From: Pusillimonas sp.
GTDB lineage: Bacteria; Pseudomonadota; Gammaproteobacteria; Burkholderiales; Burkholderiaceae_B
DNA: 64,000 bases
NCBI RefSeq assembly: GCF_029263785.1
Contig: NZ_JAJUFE010000003.1
Span: 1-64,000 of the forward strand
Direction of reading: 5' to 3'
Shown: positions 7,834-16,971 of the stretch, one piece after another
How the letters are laid out: every line of letters begins with the position of its first letter
Position numbering within the stretch: position 1 is the stretch's first letter
Notes under the pieces: model-generated
What the model was told of the DNA's origin: nothing
The model's database searches: none
The model's input: the letters and a program-made list of their open reading frames with translations, nothing else
Made by a program: the position numbers and the translations under genes

Positions 7834-8376
7834 TCAGTCGGGGTTGCGCCGATGGTGCATCGACTTGCCCATCTGGTCCAGGGCGCTGGTGGGCAAAAGC
7901 CGCTGCGCCATGGGCAAGAGCTCTTCATCTTCAGTTATCAGGTGCGCGGCATACTCCTGGATGAAGCGATCGACGTCGTCCAGGGGAAGCTCGGCTGCCG
8001 ATCCACTCTGGATTTGCAGCAGAACGGGACGCAGACGCTGCCACTGAGCTTCCAACTGGCGATGCTCGGCCGAGAGCCGCCCAAACAGTTCGCGCATACA
8101 CACGGCGTCGGAACCGGCTACGGCCTCCAGCAGCGCTGGGAACAGGTCCTGTTCTTCGTCCGCGTGATGAAACAGGGCCGGGCCGTCGAAGTAGCGCAGT
8201 ATGCTCTGGGCCGCGCTTCTGGCTTGCTCGTCGGCTCCATGAGCCGCAATATGCGCGGGCAGGCGCGACAAGGTATCGCAGCGGCTTCGAAGTTTGTCGT
8301 GGCATGCCGAAAGCAGCTGGATGGGTTCATCAAAACCTGCAGCGGGAGCGTTGAATCCGGGAATGGATTGAGTCAT
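7834..8376 (-). CDS. Hemerythrin domain-containing protein
   Basis: Protein of 180 residues, largely helical. It contains HDKL near residue 26, FHHADEEQDLFPAL in the middle, EHRQLE, and AAHLITEDEELLP near the C-terminus. This H...HxxxE...H...HxxxD/E arrangement is that of hemerythrin-like domains that bind a diiron centre and sense or handle oxygen, nitric oxide or iron. I chose the ATG at 8376 because AAGGACA lies just upstream; an in-frame ATG at 8427 would add 17 residues. It is convergent with sodC, ending 2 bp after it, and divergent from the ferritin-like gene. Confidence 0.8.
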   Translation of the reverse strand: MTQSIPGFNAPAAGFDEPIQLLSACHDKLRSRCDTLSRLPAHIAAHGADEQARSAAQSILRYFDGPALFHHADEEQDLFPALLEAVAGSDAVCMRELFGRLSAEHRQLEAQWQRLRPVLLQIQSGSAAELPLDDVDRFIQEYAAHLITEDEELLPMAQRLLPTSALDQMGKSMHHRRNPD

Positions 8377-8541
8377 GGCATGTCCTTGAATCGAGCGGGT
8401 GTAGCGGCTTGCCGAGCACGGGTGCAATGGTCGCCGGCCATTGTGTGCCAGGCGTTTTTATCGTCCAGATTTAAGCGTACACTAGCAATGATTCGAAAGT
8501 CACGCCATTCATAGCGCAACCAATTTACGCGGGAACAAGCG

Positions 8542-9372
8542 ATGCAAGAGTCCACCATTCAGGCTCCACGATGGGGGCTGGATAACATTCCTTTCGAGCA
8601 GATTGATGTTTCAAAAGCGCGCGAGAACGAAGACCTTTTCTATCTGGTAACCAGCGCATCTTTTATCGAGATTGCTTCAGATCTGTACACCAGCAATCTG
8701 ATCCAGCATTTTTCGGGCGATGACGACGTTGTGCGTTGGTTGGAAGATCATTGGCAGCACGAAGAGATGCGGCACGGGTATTCGCTGCGAGATTACGCAT
8801 TGAAAGTGTGGCCGGAATTCGACTGGCAAAGCGCATATGGATCGTTTTTTGAAGAGTACTCCAGCATGTGCACGATGGAGGAATTCGAACCTACACGAGG
8901 CCTCGAAATGGTGGCACGATGTGTGGTCGAGACCGGCACCGCCACGTTCTATACAGCGCTGAGCCAGCATTCCACCGAGCCGGTACTGACCGGAATCGCC
9001 GCCCGGATCCGGGCCGAAGAGGTGGGCCATTACAAGCATTTCTTTCAGTACTACAAGCACTATTGCCAGCACGAGTCGCCAAGCCGTTGGCGCGTCTTGG
9101 GTGCCATTCGTCGGCGCGTGGTCGAAGCGCGTAATTCTGATGCAGAAGTCGCTTTGTGGCATGTCTATGCACACCGCCATCCGGGTGCCGACCGAACCCG
9201 GGACAGGCAAGCCTTCAAAAAAATGATGTCAGGGCTGGGCAAGGCCGTCAAGCAACACTATCCGGTCAGCATGGCGGCCAAGATGGTGCTGCGGCCGTTG
9301 GGTCTGCCCGCACGCGTAAATCACGTCATCGAAGGGCCCTTGTCACGGGCAGCCAGCCTGTTGCTTCGCTAA
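8542..9372 (+). CDS. Ferritin-like diiron protein, acyl-ACP desaturase-related
   Basis: Helical protein of 276 residues with two ExxH signatures, HEEMRHGY near residue 75 and RAEEVGHYKHFF near 160, plus glutamates at FIEIASDLY and CVVETGTATFY. These match the four-helix carboxylate-bridged diiron fold of ferritin-like and type 2 acyl-ACP desaturase proteins. Many bacterial relatives are unassigned, so the reaction is not known. The divergent hemerythrin gene suggests iron or oxygen-linked control, but that is inference. The start ATG is supported by its fit to a compact N-terminus, not by a strong ribosome site. Confidence 0.7.
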   Translation: MQESTIQAPRWGLDNIPFEQIDVSKARENEDLFYLVTSASFIEIASDLYTSNLIQHFSGDDDVVRWLEDHWQHEEMRHGYSLRDYALKVWPEFDWQSAYGSFFEEYSSMCTMEEFEPTRGLEMVARCVVETGTATFYTALSQHSTEPVLTGIAARIRAEEVGHYKHFFQYYKHYCQHESPSRWRVLGAIRRRVVEARNSDAEVALWHVYAHRHPGADRTRDRQAFKKMMSGLGKAVKQHYPVSMAAKMVLRPLGLPARVNHVIEGPLSRAASLLLR

Positions 9373-9429
9373 ATACTTTCTACCGGCCGGCGAGTCGGCT
9401 TCAATGGCCCCCGGATCTGTTTATTGCGC

Positions 9430-10053
9430 TTACGCGCCGGGCCCCAACACACCCTGCAGCAGGAGATATTTCTGAATGCGCTCCAGGCGCGCCTGCGGAT
9501 CTCGCATATGAAGCAGGTGCTGACGCTGAAGGGCAGTCAATGGAAGCATTTCGGCCCAGCGGTCGGCTACCCAGCCGCACTCATCCAACCGGAACGGGGG
9601 GCAGATCGGCATGGCGTCCGCCGGCGTTCCCTCTTGCTGAAGACGCGCTATGACACGGCCCAAGGCGTCAGCACAAGCTTGCAGAGACGATGGGATCGCT
9701 ACGGGAGAGTCAGTTGCCAGAGGGGTGCTCCGGCCCATCCATAGACCAAACTTTTCCTGACGGCTGTCCTGCAGTTCGAACGGGGAGGTTCCAATGCACC
9801 GCAAGTGAATCAAGGCAGGAATGGGTGCATGCCAAGCATCAATACGCGCCATGGTTCCGGCATTGCTGAGTTTCTCTACCCCTTCGGGCGATCTGACCTC
9901 GCGACCTTCAAGCAGGCCGACTACCCCGAATTCCTTCCCCTCATCGATGCAGCGTCGAATCATGTTCAGGTATCGAACTTCGAATACGCGCAAGTGCAGG
10001 ACACCATCAGGAAAAAGTGCGCGGCCGAGAGGGAATAAAGGGATTTCTTCCAT
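9430..10053 (-). CDS. LON peptidase substrate-binding domain protein
   Basis: Protein of 207 residues that is only the N-terminal substrate-binding domain of Lon. It starts MEEIPLFPLGRALFPDGVLHLRVFEVRY, the conserved strand pair of that PUA-like fold, and has KEFGVVGLL further on. No ATPase or protease domain follows. Stand-alone members are widespread and of unknown role, perhaps binding unfolded proteins. A true lon gene lies 4 kb away. It is divergent from the feruloyl-CoA synthase gene. Confidence 0.82.
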   Translation of the reverse strand: MEEIPLFPLGRALFPDGVLHLRVFEVRYLNMIRRCIDEGKEFGVVGLLEGREVRSPEGVEKLSNAGTMARIDAWHAPIPALIHLRCIGTSPFELQDSRQEKFGLWMGRSTPLATDSPVAIPSSLQACADALGRVIARLQQEGTPADAMPICPPFRLDECGWVADRWAEMLPLTALQRQHLLHMRDPQARLERIQKYLLLQGVLGPGA

Positions 10054-10077
10054 GAAAAGATGCCTTCGAAAAGAAAC

Positions 10078-10106
10078 TTGAGAGCGGTCTAGGGGTTAAC
10101 TATAAA
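10078..10106 (+). promoter_or_regulatory. Sigma-70 promoter for the fcs-boxR operon
   Basis: TTGAGA (10078-10083) and TATAAA (10101-10106) are separated by 17 bp, close to consensus. The predicted start, about 10113, leaves a leader of roughly 100 nt before the synthase gene. A BoxR-like regulator encoded in the operon may act here, but I see no convincing repeated operator. Confidence 0.65.
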
Positions 10107-10214
10107 TTGTTAGGCGGCAGCGAGTTGCGTATAGTATTTGTATCCCGGCAGCAACCGACTGCCTGCGGCGCGATGGCTGGCGTCGCCATAAAATCAATGG
10201 AGACAATAGTGAAT

Positions 10215-12056
10215 ATGCCCGAAATTCAAGGCGCGCGCTTGTTCGCTGACCCCGCCGTAAAGGTCGAAACCCGGGCCGACGGCGTTCTGGTGCTTGATAA
10301 CCCTGTTTCGCTTGAGCCGTATGCCAGATGTGTGGGGCAATACCTTGAGCATTGGGCAAGAGTCGCTCCCGATCGCAAGTTCCTGCAGGAACGCGGGCCG
10401 ACCGGCGAGTGGACGGGGGTTACTTACAAAGTCGCTCTTGGGCAGGTGCGCCGTATTGCGGGCTGGCTTCTTGAGAATCATAAACGTCCTGACCATCCGG
10501 TATGCGTGCTTACGGACAACACCGTCGAACATGGCTTGCTCATGTTGGCATGCATGCACGTGGGCATTCCTTACGCGGCCCTGTCGCCCGCCTATTCACT
10601 GGTGTCCAGAGACTTCGCCAAACTCAAGAACCTGATACAGCGGCTGGACCCGGAGTTCATATATGTGGGTGGCGTCCAGCGCTTTGTACCTGCCCTGGAG
10701 GCCATCAAAGGCTTGCATCAGGCGAACCTGATTGTATCTGACGCCGATACGCCACCTGAATCTGCGCTGCGCTTCTCTGATTTGCTGACGGGGAGCGACG
10801 GACCGGCGGTCGAAGAGGCATTTCTTCGAGTCGGGCCCGATACCATCGGAAAAATTCTATTCACCTCCGGTTCAACCGGTTATCCCAAAGGGGTCATCAA
10901 CACCCAGCGCATGATGTGTGCGAGCCAGCAGGCAAAACGCCAGGTGTGGCCGCTATTGCTGGACAATCCCCCCATTTTGCTCGATTGGCTCCCGTGGAAT
11001 CACACCTTCGGTGGAAATCACAACTTCAATATGGTGCTGGCTAATGGGGGGACCCTGTACATTGACGGTGGCAAGCCGCTTCCGGGCCTGTTTGATCAGA
11101 CAGTACGAAACCTGCGCGACATTGCGCCTTCTTTATATCTGAACGTACCTCGCGCGTTCGATATGTTATTGCCTGTGCTTCGCGCCGACGCCGAACTGCG
11201 CCGCCATTTTTTCTCGAATTTGCAGGTGATCTTTTACGCTGCGGCTGCGTTGCCCCAGCACCTTTGGGACGGCCTGATCGAGCTTTCGCGGCAGGAGCTC
11301 GGGCATCCCGTTCCCATGGTTACGGCCTGGGGCTCGACGGAAACCTCTCCGTTGGCAACAGACTGCCACTACCAGGCCGATCGCTCGGGCGTAATCGGCT
11401 TGCCGGTGCCTGGCGTTTCCATCAAGCTCATTCCCAGTGGCGACAAGCTCGAAGTTCGTGTCAAGGGGCCGGTCATCACTCCAGGGTATTTCAAGCAGCC
11501 CGAAGAAACCGCCAAAGTATTTGATGACGAGGGCTACTATCGAATTGGTGACGCAGCCAGGTTCGCTGATCCCGAGAATCCCGCGGCGGGCCTGATGTTC
11601 GACGGCCGGGTCTCTGAAGATTTCAAGCTTACGACAGCAACCTGGGTCAGTGTTGGGGCGCTGCGGGTCAAGGGGATAGAAATGATGGCCCCCGCAGTTC
11701 AGGATATCGTCGTGACGGGTCACGATCGAGACTCTGTTGGTTTCTTGATCTTTCCCAATGCCGCAGTATGCCGCAAGCTTGCCAACCTGCCCGAGGACGC
11801 TTCATTGGAGCAAGTCGCTTCTCACCCTGCGGTGCTGGACCACATCACCAGGGGCATGAAGGCTTTGCGGGATGCAGGTACCGGCAGTTCAACCTTCGCC
11901 GACCGTGCCATGATACTTACGAGCCCGCCGGCCGTTGACCGCGGCGAGATCACCGACAAGGGCTATATCAATCAGGCGGCCGTGCTGAAGGCGCGTGCCG
12001 ATCTGGTGGACAGACTGTATAAAAGCGACCCCGATCCTCTTATCATCCGGTTGTAA
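10215..12056 (+). CDS. fcs: Feruloyl-CoA synthase
   Basis: AMP-forming acyl-CoA synthetase of about 613 residues, the size of feruloyl-CoA synthases, which activate ferulate and related hydroxycinnamates (or other aryl acids) with ATP and CoA. Visible are the P-loop LFTSGSTGYPKG, LLDWLPWNHTFGGNHNFN, AWGSTETSP and the hinge area YRIGDAARF. The segment around ANGGTLYIDGGKP is typical of the FCS subgroup rather than of benzoate-CoA ligase. The start is uncertain: GGAGA (10199-10203) could serve GTG 10209 or ATG 10215, and ATG 10197 is also in frame. The BoxR-like gene begins 2 bp after the stop. The enoyl-CoA hydratase/aldolase and vanillin dehydrogenase usual for ferulate breakdown are not adjacent. 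Confidence 0.82.
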   Translation: MPEIQGARLFADPAVKVETRADGVLVLDNPVSLEPYARCVGQYLEHWARVAPDRKFLQERGPTGEWTGVTYKVALGQVRRIAGWLLENHKRPDHPVCVLTDNTVEHGLLMLACMHVGIPYAALSPAYSLVSRDFAKLKNLIQRLDPEFIYVGGVQRFVPALEAIKGLHQANLIVSDADTPPESALRFSDLLTGSDGPAVEEAFLRVGPDTIGKILFTSGSTGYPKGVINTQRMMCASQQAKRQVWPLLLDNPPILLDWLPWNHTFGGNHNFNMVLANGGTLYIDGGKPLPGLFDQTVRNLRDIAPSLYLNVPRAFDMLLPVLRADAELRRHFFSNLQVIFYAAAALPQHLWDGLIELSRQELGHPVPMVTAWGSTETSPLATDCHYQADRSGVIGLPVPGVSIKLIPSGDKLEVRVKGPVITPGYFKQPEETAKVFDDEGYYRIGDAARFADPENPAAGLMFDGRVSEDFKLTTATWVSVGALRVKGIEMMAPAVQDIVVTGHDRDSVGFLIFPNAAVCRKLANLPEDASLEQVASHPAVLDHITRGMKALRDAGTGSSTFADRAMILTSPPAVDRGEITDKGYINQAAVLKARADLVDRLYKSDPDPLIIRL

Positions 12057-12058
12057 GC

Positions 12059-12970
12059 ATGGATTCGACAGCATCATTTTCCATCGAGGTTCCTGACCTC
12101 CAGCAACGTGTCGCGCAGCGGGTGCGGGCTGCGAGGGCGGCAAGAGCCATGTCCATGAAGCAACTGGCTCATGAGTCCGGTATTTCGTTGCCATATTTGT
12201 CCCGTGTTGAGCGCGGGGAAGGCAACATTTCGCTGGCTGTGCTTGCCAAACTGGCGGCGGCGCTGGGTTTGTCCGCTGACAGCATGTTGGCTGATGATGA
12301 GCGCTACGGCGCTGACTATGCCCTGATTGTCGAGCTGCTCAAGCGCCAGACTCCGGCTCGACTGCGCGAGCTTCGCAAAGCCCTGATGGACGGAGATCCC
12401 CCGCACAGGAAACCCAGACGCATTGCCCTGACAGGATTGCGTGGTGCCGGAAAGTCCACTCTTGGTCCCTTACTTGCTCATCGGCTCGGGCTGCCCTTTG
12501 TGGAACTCAATGGCGAAGTCGAAAAAGAAGCCGGCATCTCATTGGATCTGATCTTTTCCATTTACGGACAAGCAGGGTTCCGGCAGCTTGAAAAGCGATG
12601 TCTTGATCGTGTCATTGGCCAGTATCCCGAAGTTGTTCTGGCCACGGGCGGAGGCATAGTCGTCGAACCGGCTACATACGAATTGATCCTGCACACGTTT
12701 TTCTGTGTGTGGCTGCACGCCGAACCGTCCGAGCATTTCAGACGCGTGATGGCCCAGCACGATGCGCGAATTGCCACGCCCGAACTTCAGGAAGAAGCTT
12801 TGGCCAACATTACCGCCGCTGTTGAGGCTCGTCGCAAACTGTATGCCTTGGCTCACGCCAACGTCGATACAACCGGGCGCGATGTGGAAACCCTGGTCCA
12901 GGAGCTCGAGTCTTTGGTGTTGCAGCGACCCACTGCGGGTCACAGTCTTCAGCAGGCCTTGTGCGCCTGA
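12059..12970 (+). CDS. boxR: BoxR/BzdR-type regulator: HTH plus shikimate kinase-like domain
   Basis: Protein of 303 residues with two parts. Residues about 16-78 form an XRE-type helix-turn-helix (MKQLAHESGISLPYLSRVERGEGNIS). Residues about 118-290 resemble shikimate kinase, with Walker A GLRGAGKST (126-134) and ATGGGIV. In the BzdR/BoxR family the kinase-like part binds an aryl-CoA effector, classically benzoyl-CoA, and releases the repressor from DNA. Here the gene is fused in an operon with fcs (2-bp gap) and no box genes are nearby, so the effector may be a product of that synthase; this is inference. It is followed by a dehydrogenase gene after 27 bp. Confidence 0.85.
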   Translation: MDSTASFSIEVPDLQQRVAQRVRAARAARAMSMKQLAHESGISLPYLSRVERGEGNISLAVLAKLAAALGLSADSMLADDERYGADYALIVELLKRQTPARLRELRKALMDGDPPHRKPRRIALTGLRGAGKSTLGPLLAHRLGLPFVELNGEVEKEAGISLDLIFSIYGQAGFRQLEKRCLDRVIGQYPEVVLATGGGIVVEPATYELILHTFFCVWLHAEPSEHFRRVMAQHDARIATPELQEEALANITAAVEARRKLYALAHANVDTTGRDVETLVQELESLVLQRPTAGHSLQQALCA

Positions 12971-12997
12971 ACCCTTACAACCATCCGGAGTCAATCA

Positions 12998-13939
12998 ATG
13001 CGTCAGGAGATAAAACGGGTCGCCGTTATAGGTACAGGTGTTATCGGATCAAGTTGGGCGGCCTATTTTCTGGCGCGTGGCCTTGATGTGATCGCTACTG
13101 ACCCTATGCCGGATGCCGAAACACGCCTGCGGGAAACCGTAGCGCGACTGTGGCCCACCATGCAGGCGATCGGGGTAAGCGTCGGCGCGTCGCTGGATCG
13201 TCTGCGCTTCGAAACAGATATGCTCGAGGCCGTTAAAGACGCTGACTTCGTTCAGGAAAACGGTCCCGAAGAAGAAACGCTCAAAATTGACCTTTTCCAG
13301 CGCATGGATTCCGTTGCACCGGCCGACGTCGTGCTCGCCTCAAGTTCCTCCGGGCTGCTGATCAGCAAGGTGCAGTCGGCCTGCAAGCATCCGGAGCGTG
13401 TTGTTCTGGGGCATCCTTTCAACCCGCCACACCTCATTCCGCTGGTAGAGGTCATCGGTGGAGACCAGACGTCCCAAGCCGCGCTAAAGGCTACCATCGA
13501 TTTTTATAGTTCCATCGGCAAGAGCACGGTCAATCCTCGCAAGGAGGTGAAAGGCCATATTGCCAATCGCCTGCAGGCCGCTCTGTGGCGGGAAGCTTTT
13601 TACCTGGTAGAGCAGGGCGTCGCCACCGTACATGACATCGATGTAGCGATCTCTCATGGACCAGGCTTGCGCTGGTCGTTGCTGGGGCCATTCATGAACC
13701 TGCATTTGTCCGGTGGGCAGGGTGGTATCGAGCACATGCTGGAACACTTGGGCGGCCCGATACAGGACTGGTGGGACGATCTGGGATCGCCCACCATGAC
13801 GCCCGACCTCAAGCGGAAAGTCGCCACGCAGCTGCGGGAGGTTTTGGCCAGTACGGATGAATCCCGGTTTTTACCCGAGCGCGATCGCATCCTGCTGGAA
13901 CTGATAGCGGCAAAAAAAGCCTCGGGCAAGTTGCCTTGA
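12998..13939 (+). CDS. 3-hydroxyacyl-CoA dehydrogenase family protein, carnitine dehydrogenase-like
   Basis: NAD-dependent dehydrogenase of 313 residues. The N-terminal Rossmann motif is VAVIGTGVIGSSWAAYF. The middle has SSSSGLLIS and VVLGHPFNPPHLIPLVEVIGG, the catalytic-histidine region shared by 3-hydroxyacyl-CoA dehydrogenase, L-carnitine dehydrogenase and L-gulonate dehydrogenase (lambda-crystallin) proteins. VIGG and the length favour the carnitine/gulonate-like branch. It may be the third gene of the fcs-boxR operon and could oxidise a hydroxyacyl-CoA made from a hydroxycinnamoyl-CoA, but the substrate is open. It is convergent with lon. Confidence 0.78.
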   Translation: MRQEIKRVAVIGTGVIGSSWAAYFLARGLDVIATDPMPDAETRLRETVARLWPTMQAIGVSVGASLDRLRFETDMLEAVKDADFVQENGPEEETLKIDLFQRMDSVAPADVVLASSSSGLLISKVQSACKHPERVVLGHPFNPPHLIPLVEVIGGDQTSQAALKATIDFYSSIGKSTVNPRKEVKGHIANRLQAALWREAFYLVEQGVATVHDIDVAISHGPGLRWSLLGPFMNLHLSGGQGGIEHMLEHLGGPIQDWWDDLGSPTMTPDLKRKVATQLREVLASTDESRFLPERDRILLELIAAKKASGKLP

Positions 13940-13970
13940 GTTCTGCCCCGGGCCCCAAAGAAGCTTGGCC

Positions 13971-16382
13971 CTAGCTGACGCTTGCGGCCGCCTCTTCTAG
14001 CGCGACCGCCAGTGCCTGCTCGACGTTTTCAAGAAACACAAACTGCAATTGCTGCCGCGCCTCTTCCGGGATGTCTTCAAGGTCTTTTTCGTTGCGCGCC
14101 GGCAAAAGCACGGTGCGAATCCCTGCTTGTAGCGCTGCCAACACCTTTTCCTTGATTCCCCCGACAGGCAGGACTAAACCTCGCAAGCTGATTTCGCCTG
14201 TCATTGCAAGGTCATAACGGACCGGTCGCTCGGTCATGAGCGACGCCAGGGCCACAAACATTGCAGTTCCCGCGCTGGGTCCATCTTTAGGAATGGCACC
14301 CGCCGGGACGTGAACGTGAATATCCTGTTTCTCGAAGCTCTCCGGTTCTATTCCCAGGCTTTTTGCTTTTCCTTTCAACAAGGTCAGGGCAGCCTGGGCA
14401 CTTTCCTTCATCACGTCTCCGAGCTGACCGGTCAGTATCAGGCGCCCATTGCCGGGAGCCCGGCTTGCCTCGATAAACAAAATATCGCCGCCCACGGGGG
14501 TCCACGCAAGGCCCGTTGCCACCCCCGCCAAACTTGTGCGCATGGCAAGCTCACTTTCGTACTTGCGCGCCCCCAGGATTGAGTGCAAATCGCCTTCATC
14601 TACGGTGACGCGCTTGTCAGTGCCTTCGGCTATCCGCATGGCGGCATGGCGAAAGACACTGCCAATTTCTCGCTCGAGATTCCGAACCCCCGCCTCGCGC
14701 GTATAAAAATGAATGATTGCTCGCAGTGCAGCGTCGGTCAGTTCGCATTGTTCTGAAGTAAGTCCGTTCGCCTCGAGTTGCCGCTGAACCAAGTAACGGC
14801 GAGCGATCTCCATCTTTTCGGATTCGGTATAGCCAAGAAGCTGGATGACTTCCATGCGGTCTCGCAGCGGTCCGGGAATGGCATCCAGAACGTTTGCTGT
14901 CGTGATGAACATGACTTTCGACAGGTCAAACGGCACCGCCAGGTAGTTGTCCCGAAACGCTGAGTTCTGTTCCGGGTCAAGTACTTCAAGCAGCGCCGCT
15001 GCCGGGTCCCCGTGCACTCCGCCGCCGCCCAGCTTATCGACTTCATCGAGCATCAACACGCAATTGCGCGAGCCCGCCTTGTGAATGGCCTGAATGATGT
15101 TGCCGGGAAGTGCGCCAATGTATGTACGGCGATGTCCACGGATCTCTGCCTCGTCATGGACGCCGCCCAAACCCAGACGCGCGAACTTGCGCCCGGTTGC
15201 CTTTGCAATACTTTGGCCCAGGGATGTCTTGCCTACGCCAGGCGGGCCGACGAAACACAGTATTGGGCTGCGGCCTTCGGGGTTGAGCTTGCGTACAGCC
15301 AAATATTCCAGGATGCGCCGCTTGATTTTCTCGAGCCCGAAATGATCGGCGTCGAGCGTTTCACGCGCCTCTGAAATATCAATGCGCTCGTCGGTCGTGA
15401 TGTTCCACGGTAATTCTGTCAGCCAATCGAGGTAGGTTCGTAATGACGAGTATTCGGCTGATGCATCGGGCATATTGCTGAGGCGGCGCAATTCTTTACG
15501 CGCAATTTTTTCGACCTCCTCAGGCATCTGCGCCTTTTCGATATTGGCTTCAATCTCAGCGATTTCTGCCGCGTTGCTTTCAGTTTCGCCAAGCTCCTGC
15601 TGTATTGTCTTGAGTTGCTCGCGAAGCAATACTTCGCGTTGGCGATCCTCGAATCGTTCCTTGGTCTGCTTGTCGATATCCTGGCTGATACGCAGGACCT
15701 CGGCAAAATGCACCAGAAAGCCAAGAACCTTGTCCAGTCGCGGCAATAAATCAAAGGTTTCGAGTATGTCCTGCTTTTCGGCGGGCTTGATATCCATCAG
15801 GCCCGACACAAAGTCGGCCAGCACTGCGGGCGACGTGATACCCGCAGCTGTATTGGCCAGCTCCGGCGGAGCCTGTGGCAACATGCGCAAAATATCGGCT
15901 GTCCTGGTCTTGAGCTGCAACATCCGCGCTTCGATCTCGGGATCGGTTGTCTCGGGCTCTTCGTAAGTTTCCACCCGGGCGACCAGGAAAGGGTAGTCAG
16001 GCAGATATTCCTTGATGACGAAACGCTGTTCGCCCTGGCATATCAAATGGTGCTGGCCGTCCGGGGTTGTCACATATCGCAGGATGCTCGCAAGCGTTCC
16101 AACCCGGTGAAGGTCGACCCCCATGGGTTCATTGTTGTCGGCGTCTCGTTGCAGGACGATACCCACCTGGCGCCCCGAGCGAGCCGCATTCTGTGCCGCC
16201 TTTATCGAGCTTTCGCGTCCGATGCCAATTGGCGCAACCATCTGCGGGAACACGACCAGGTTGCGGACCGGAATGATGATCAGCGCGTCGTCGGGAATAT
16301 TGAGTTCTGTTTGATCTGCAGCGGCTGCCTGAGAGTCTTGCGCGTGGTCAGTCGAGATTGGATCGTTCGTCTTTGTGTCCAT
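13971..16382 (-). CDS. lon: ATP-dependent protease Lon
   Basis: Cytoplasmic AAA+ serine protease of 803 residues, the usual length. In order: N-terminal substrate domain ([20 protein letters not shown]), coiled helices, ATPase with Walker [10 protein letters not shown] and Walker B-type [11 protein letters not shown], and protease domain with catalytic serine in KDGPSAGTA and lysine in [11 protein letters not shown]. It degrades misfolded and regulatory proteins. The start [10 protein letters not shown] is chosen because AAGGGAAAG precedes it; an in-frame ATG at 16460 would lie inside hsp20. It is 47 bp downstream of hsp20, so the two probably form a heat-shock operon. Confidence 0.96.
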   Translation of the reverse strand: MDTKTNDPISTDHAQDSQAAAADQTELNIPDDALIIIPVRNLVVFPQMVAPIGIGRESSIKAAQNAARSGRQVGIVLQRDADNNEPMGVDLHRVGTLASILRYVTTPDGQHHLICQGEQRFVIKEYLPDYPFLVARVETYEEPETTDPEIEARMLQLKTRTADILRMLPQAPPELANTAAGITSPAVLADFVSGLMDIKPAEKQDILETFDLLPRLDKVLGFLVHFAEVLRISQDIDKQTKERFEDRQREVLLREQLKTIQQELGETESNAAEIAEIEANIEKAQMPEEVEKIARKELRRLSNMPDASAEYSSLRTYLDWLTELPWNITTDERIDISEARETLDADHFGLEKIKRRILEYLAVRKLNPEGRSPILCFVGPPGVGKTSLGQSIAKATGRKFARLGLGGVHDEAEIRGHRRTYIGALPGNIIQAIHKAGSRNCVLMLDEVDKLGGGGVHGDPAAALLEVLDPEQNSAFRDNYLAVPFDLSKVMFITTANVLDAIPGPLRDRMEVIQLLGYTESEKMEIARRYLVQRQLEANGLTSEQCELTDAALRAIIHFYTREAGVRNLEREIGSVFRHAAMRIAEGTDKRVTVDEGDLHSILGARKYESELAMRTSLAGVATGLAWTPVGGDILFIEASRAPGNGRLILTGQLGDVMKESAQAALTLLKGKAKSLGIEPESFEKQDIHVHVPAGAIPKDGPSAGTAMFVALASLMTERPVRYDLAMTGEISLRGLVLPVGGIKEKVLAALQAGIRTVLLPARNEKDLEDIPEEARQQLQFVFLENVEQALAVALEEAAASVS

Positions 16383-16429
16383 GGCTTTCCCTTGTAATTG
16401 CTGGATAAGCACCTTTGAAGAGGCAGGCC

Positions 16430-16831
16430 CTACAGTTTGCGCAAGGTAAGTACCAGGCAACCGTTGGCCAAGGAGGACTCTTGTATTTCGAATTGCCCGG
16501 AAGGCAGCTCGATACGACGTTCGAACCGGCCGTACGGAATCTCGATTCGGCGTATGTGTGTAGAAGCGGGTGCGGGCATCGGGCGCTCACCCACCACAAT
16601 CAGCGTGCCTCCGTCTATCAATACCTCGACCCGGTCAGGAGCGACCCCGGGCAGGGCCACCACGACGGACAGATGGGTAGCAGTCTCGAAAATGTCGGCG
16701 GGTGGTTCCCAGGTGGGACCGCGCGACGGATGTGGGCTGAGCTGGAAGAATTGCCGATGAAGCCGGTCGGCTTGCTCCAGCATTTGCACGGCTTGCGCCA
16801 GCATCAGGTTTGGCGATTTTCGATACGTCAT
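16430..16831 (-). CDS. Hsp20/alpha-crystallin small heat shock protein
   Basis: Protein of 133 residues. It carries an alpha-crystallin domain: PPADIFETATHLSVVVALPGV at the start, GTLIVVGERP in the middle and IPYGRFERRIELP at the end. These ATP-independent chaperones hold unfolding proteins. Placed directly upstream of lon on the same strand, it suggests holdase and protease co-expression. The C-terminal IxI motif is not obvious; the protein ends VLTLRKL. Confidence 0.85.
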   Translation of the reverse strand: MTYRKSPNLMLAQAVQMLEQADRLHRQFFQLSPHPSRGPTWEPPADIFETATHLSVVVALPGVAPDRVEVLIDGGTLIVVGERPMPAPASTHIRRIEIPYGRFERRIELPSGQFEIQESSLANGCLVLTLRKL

Positions 16832-16971
16832 GTTGGTGTCCCCAAAATCGGCATGTCGGCAGCTGTATGGTCAACTATAGAAGCAAACCGGGGACCTTCG
16901 CAATTGGACTCATGGCATGGGCGACGCGGTGAAACTGGGCAGACGCGGCATGGCTGGCACTTATGGTGAAA

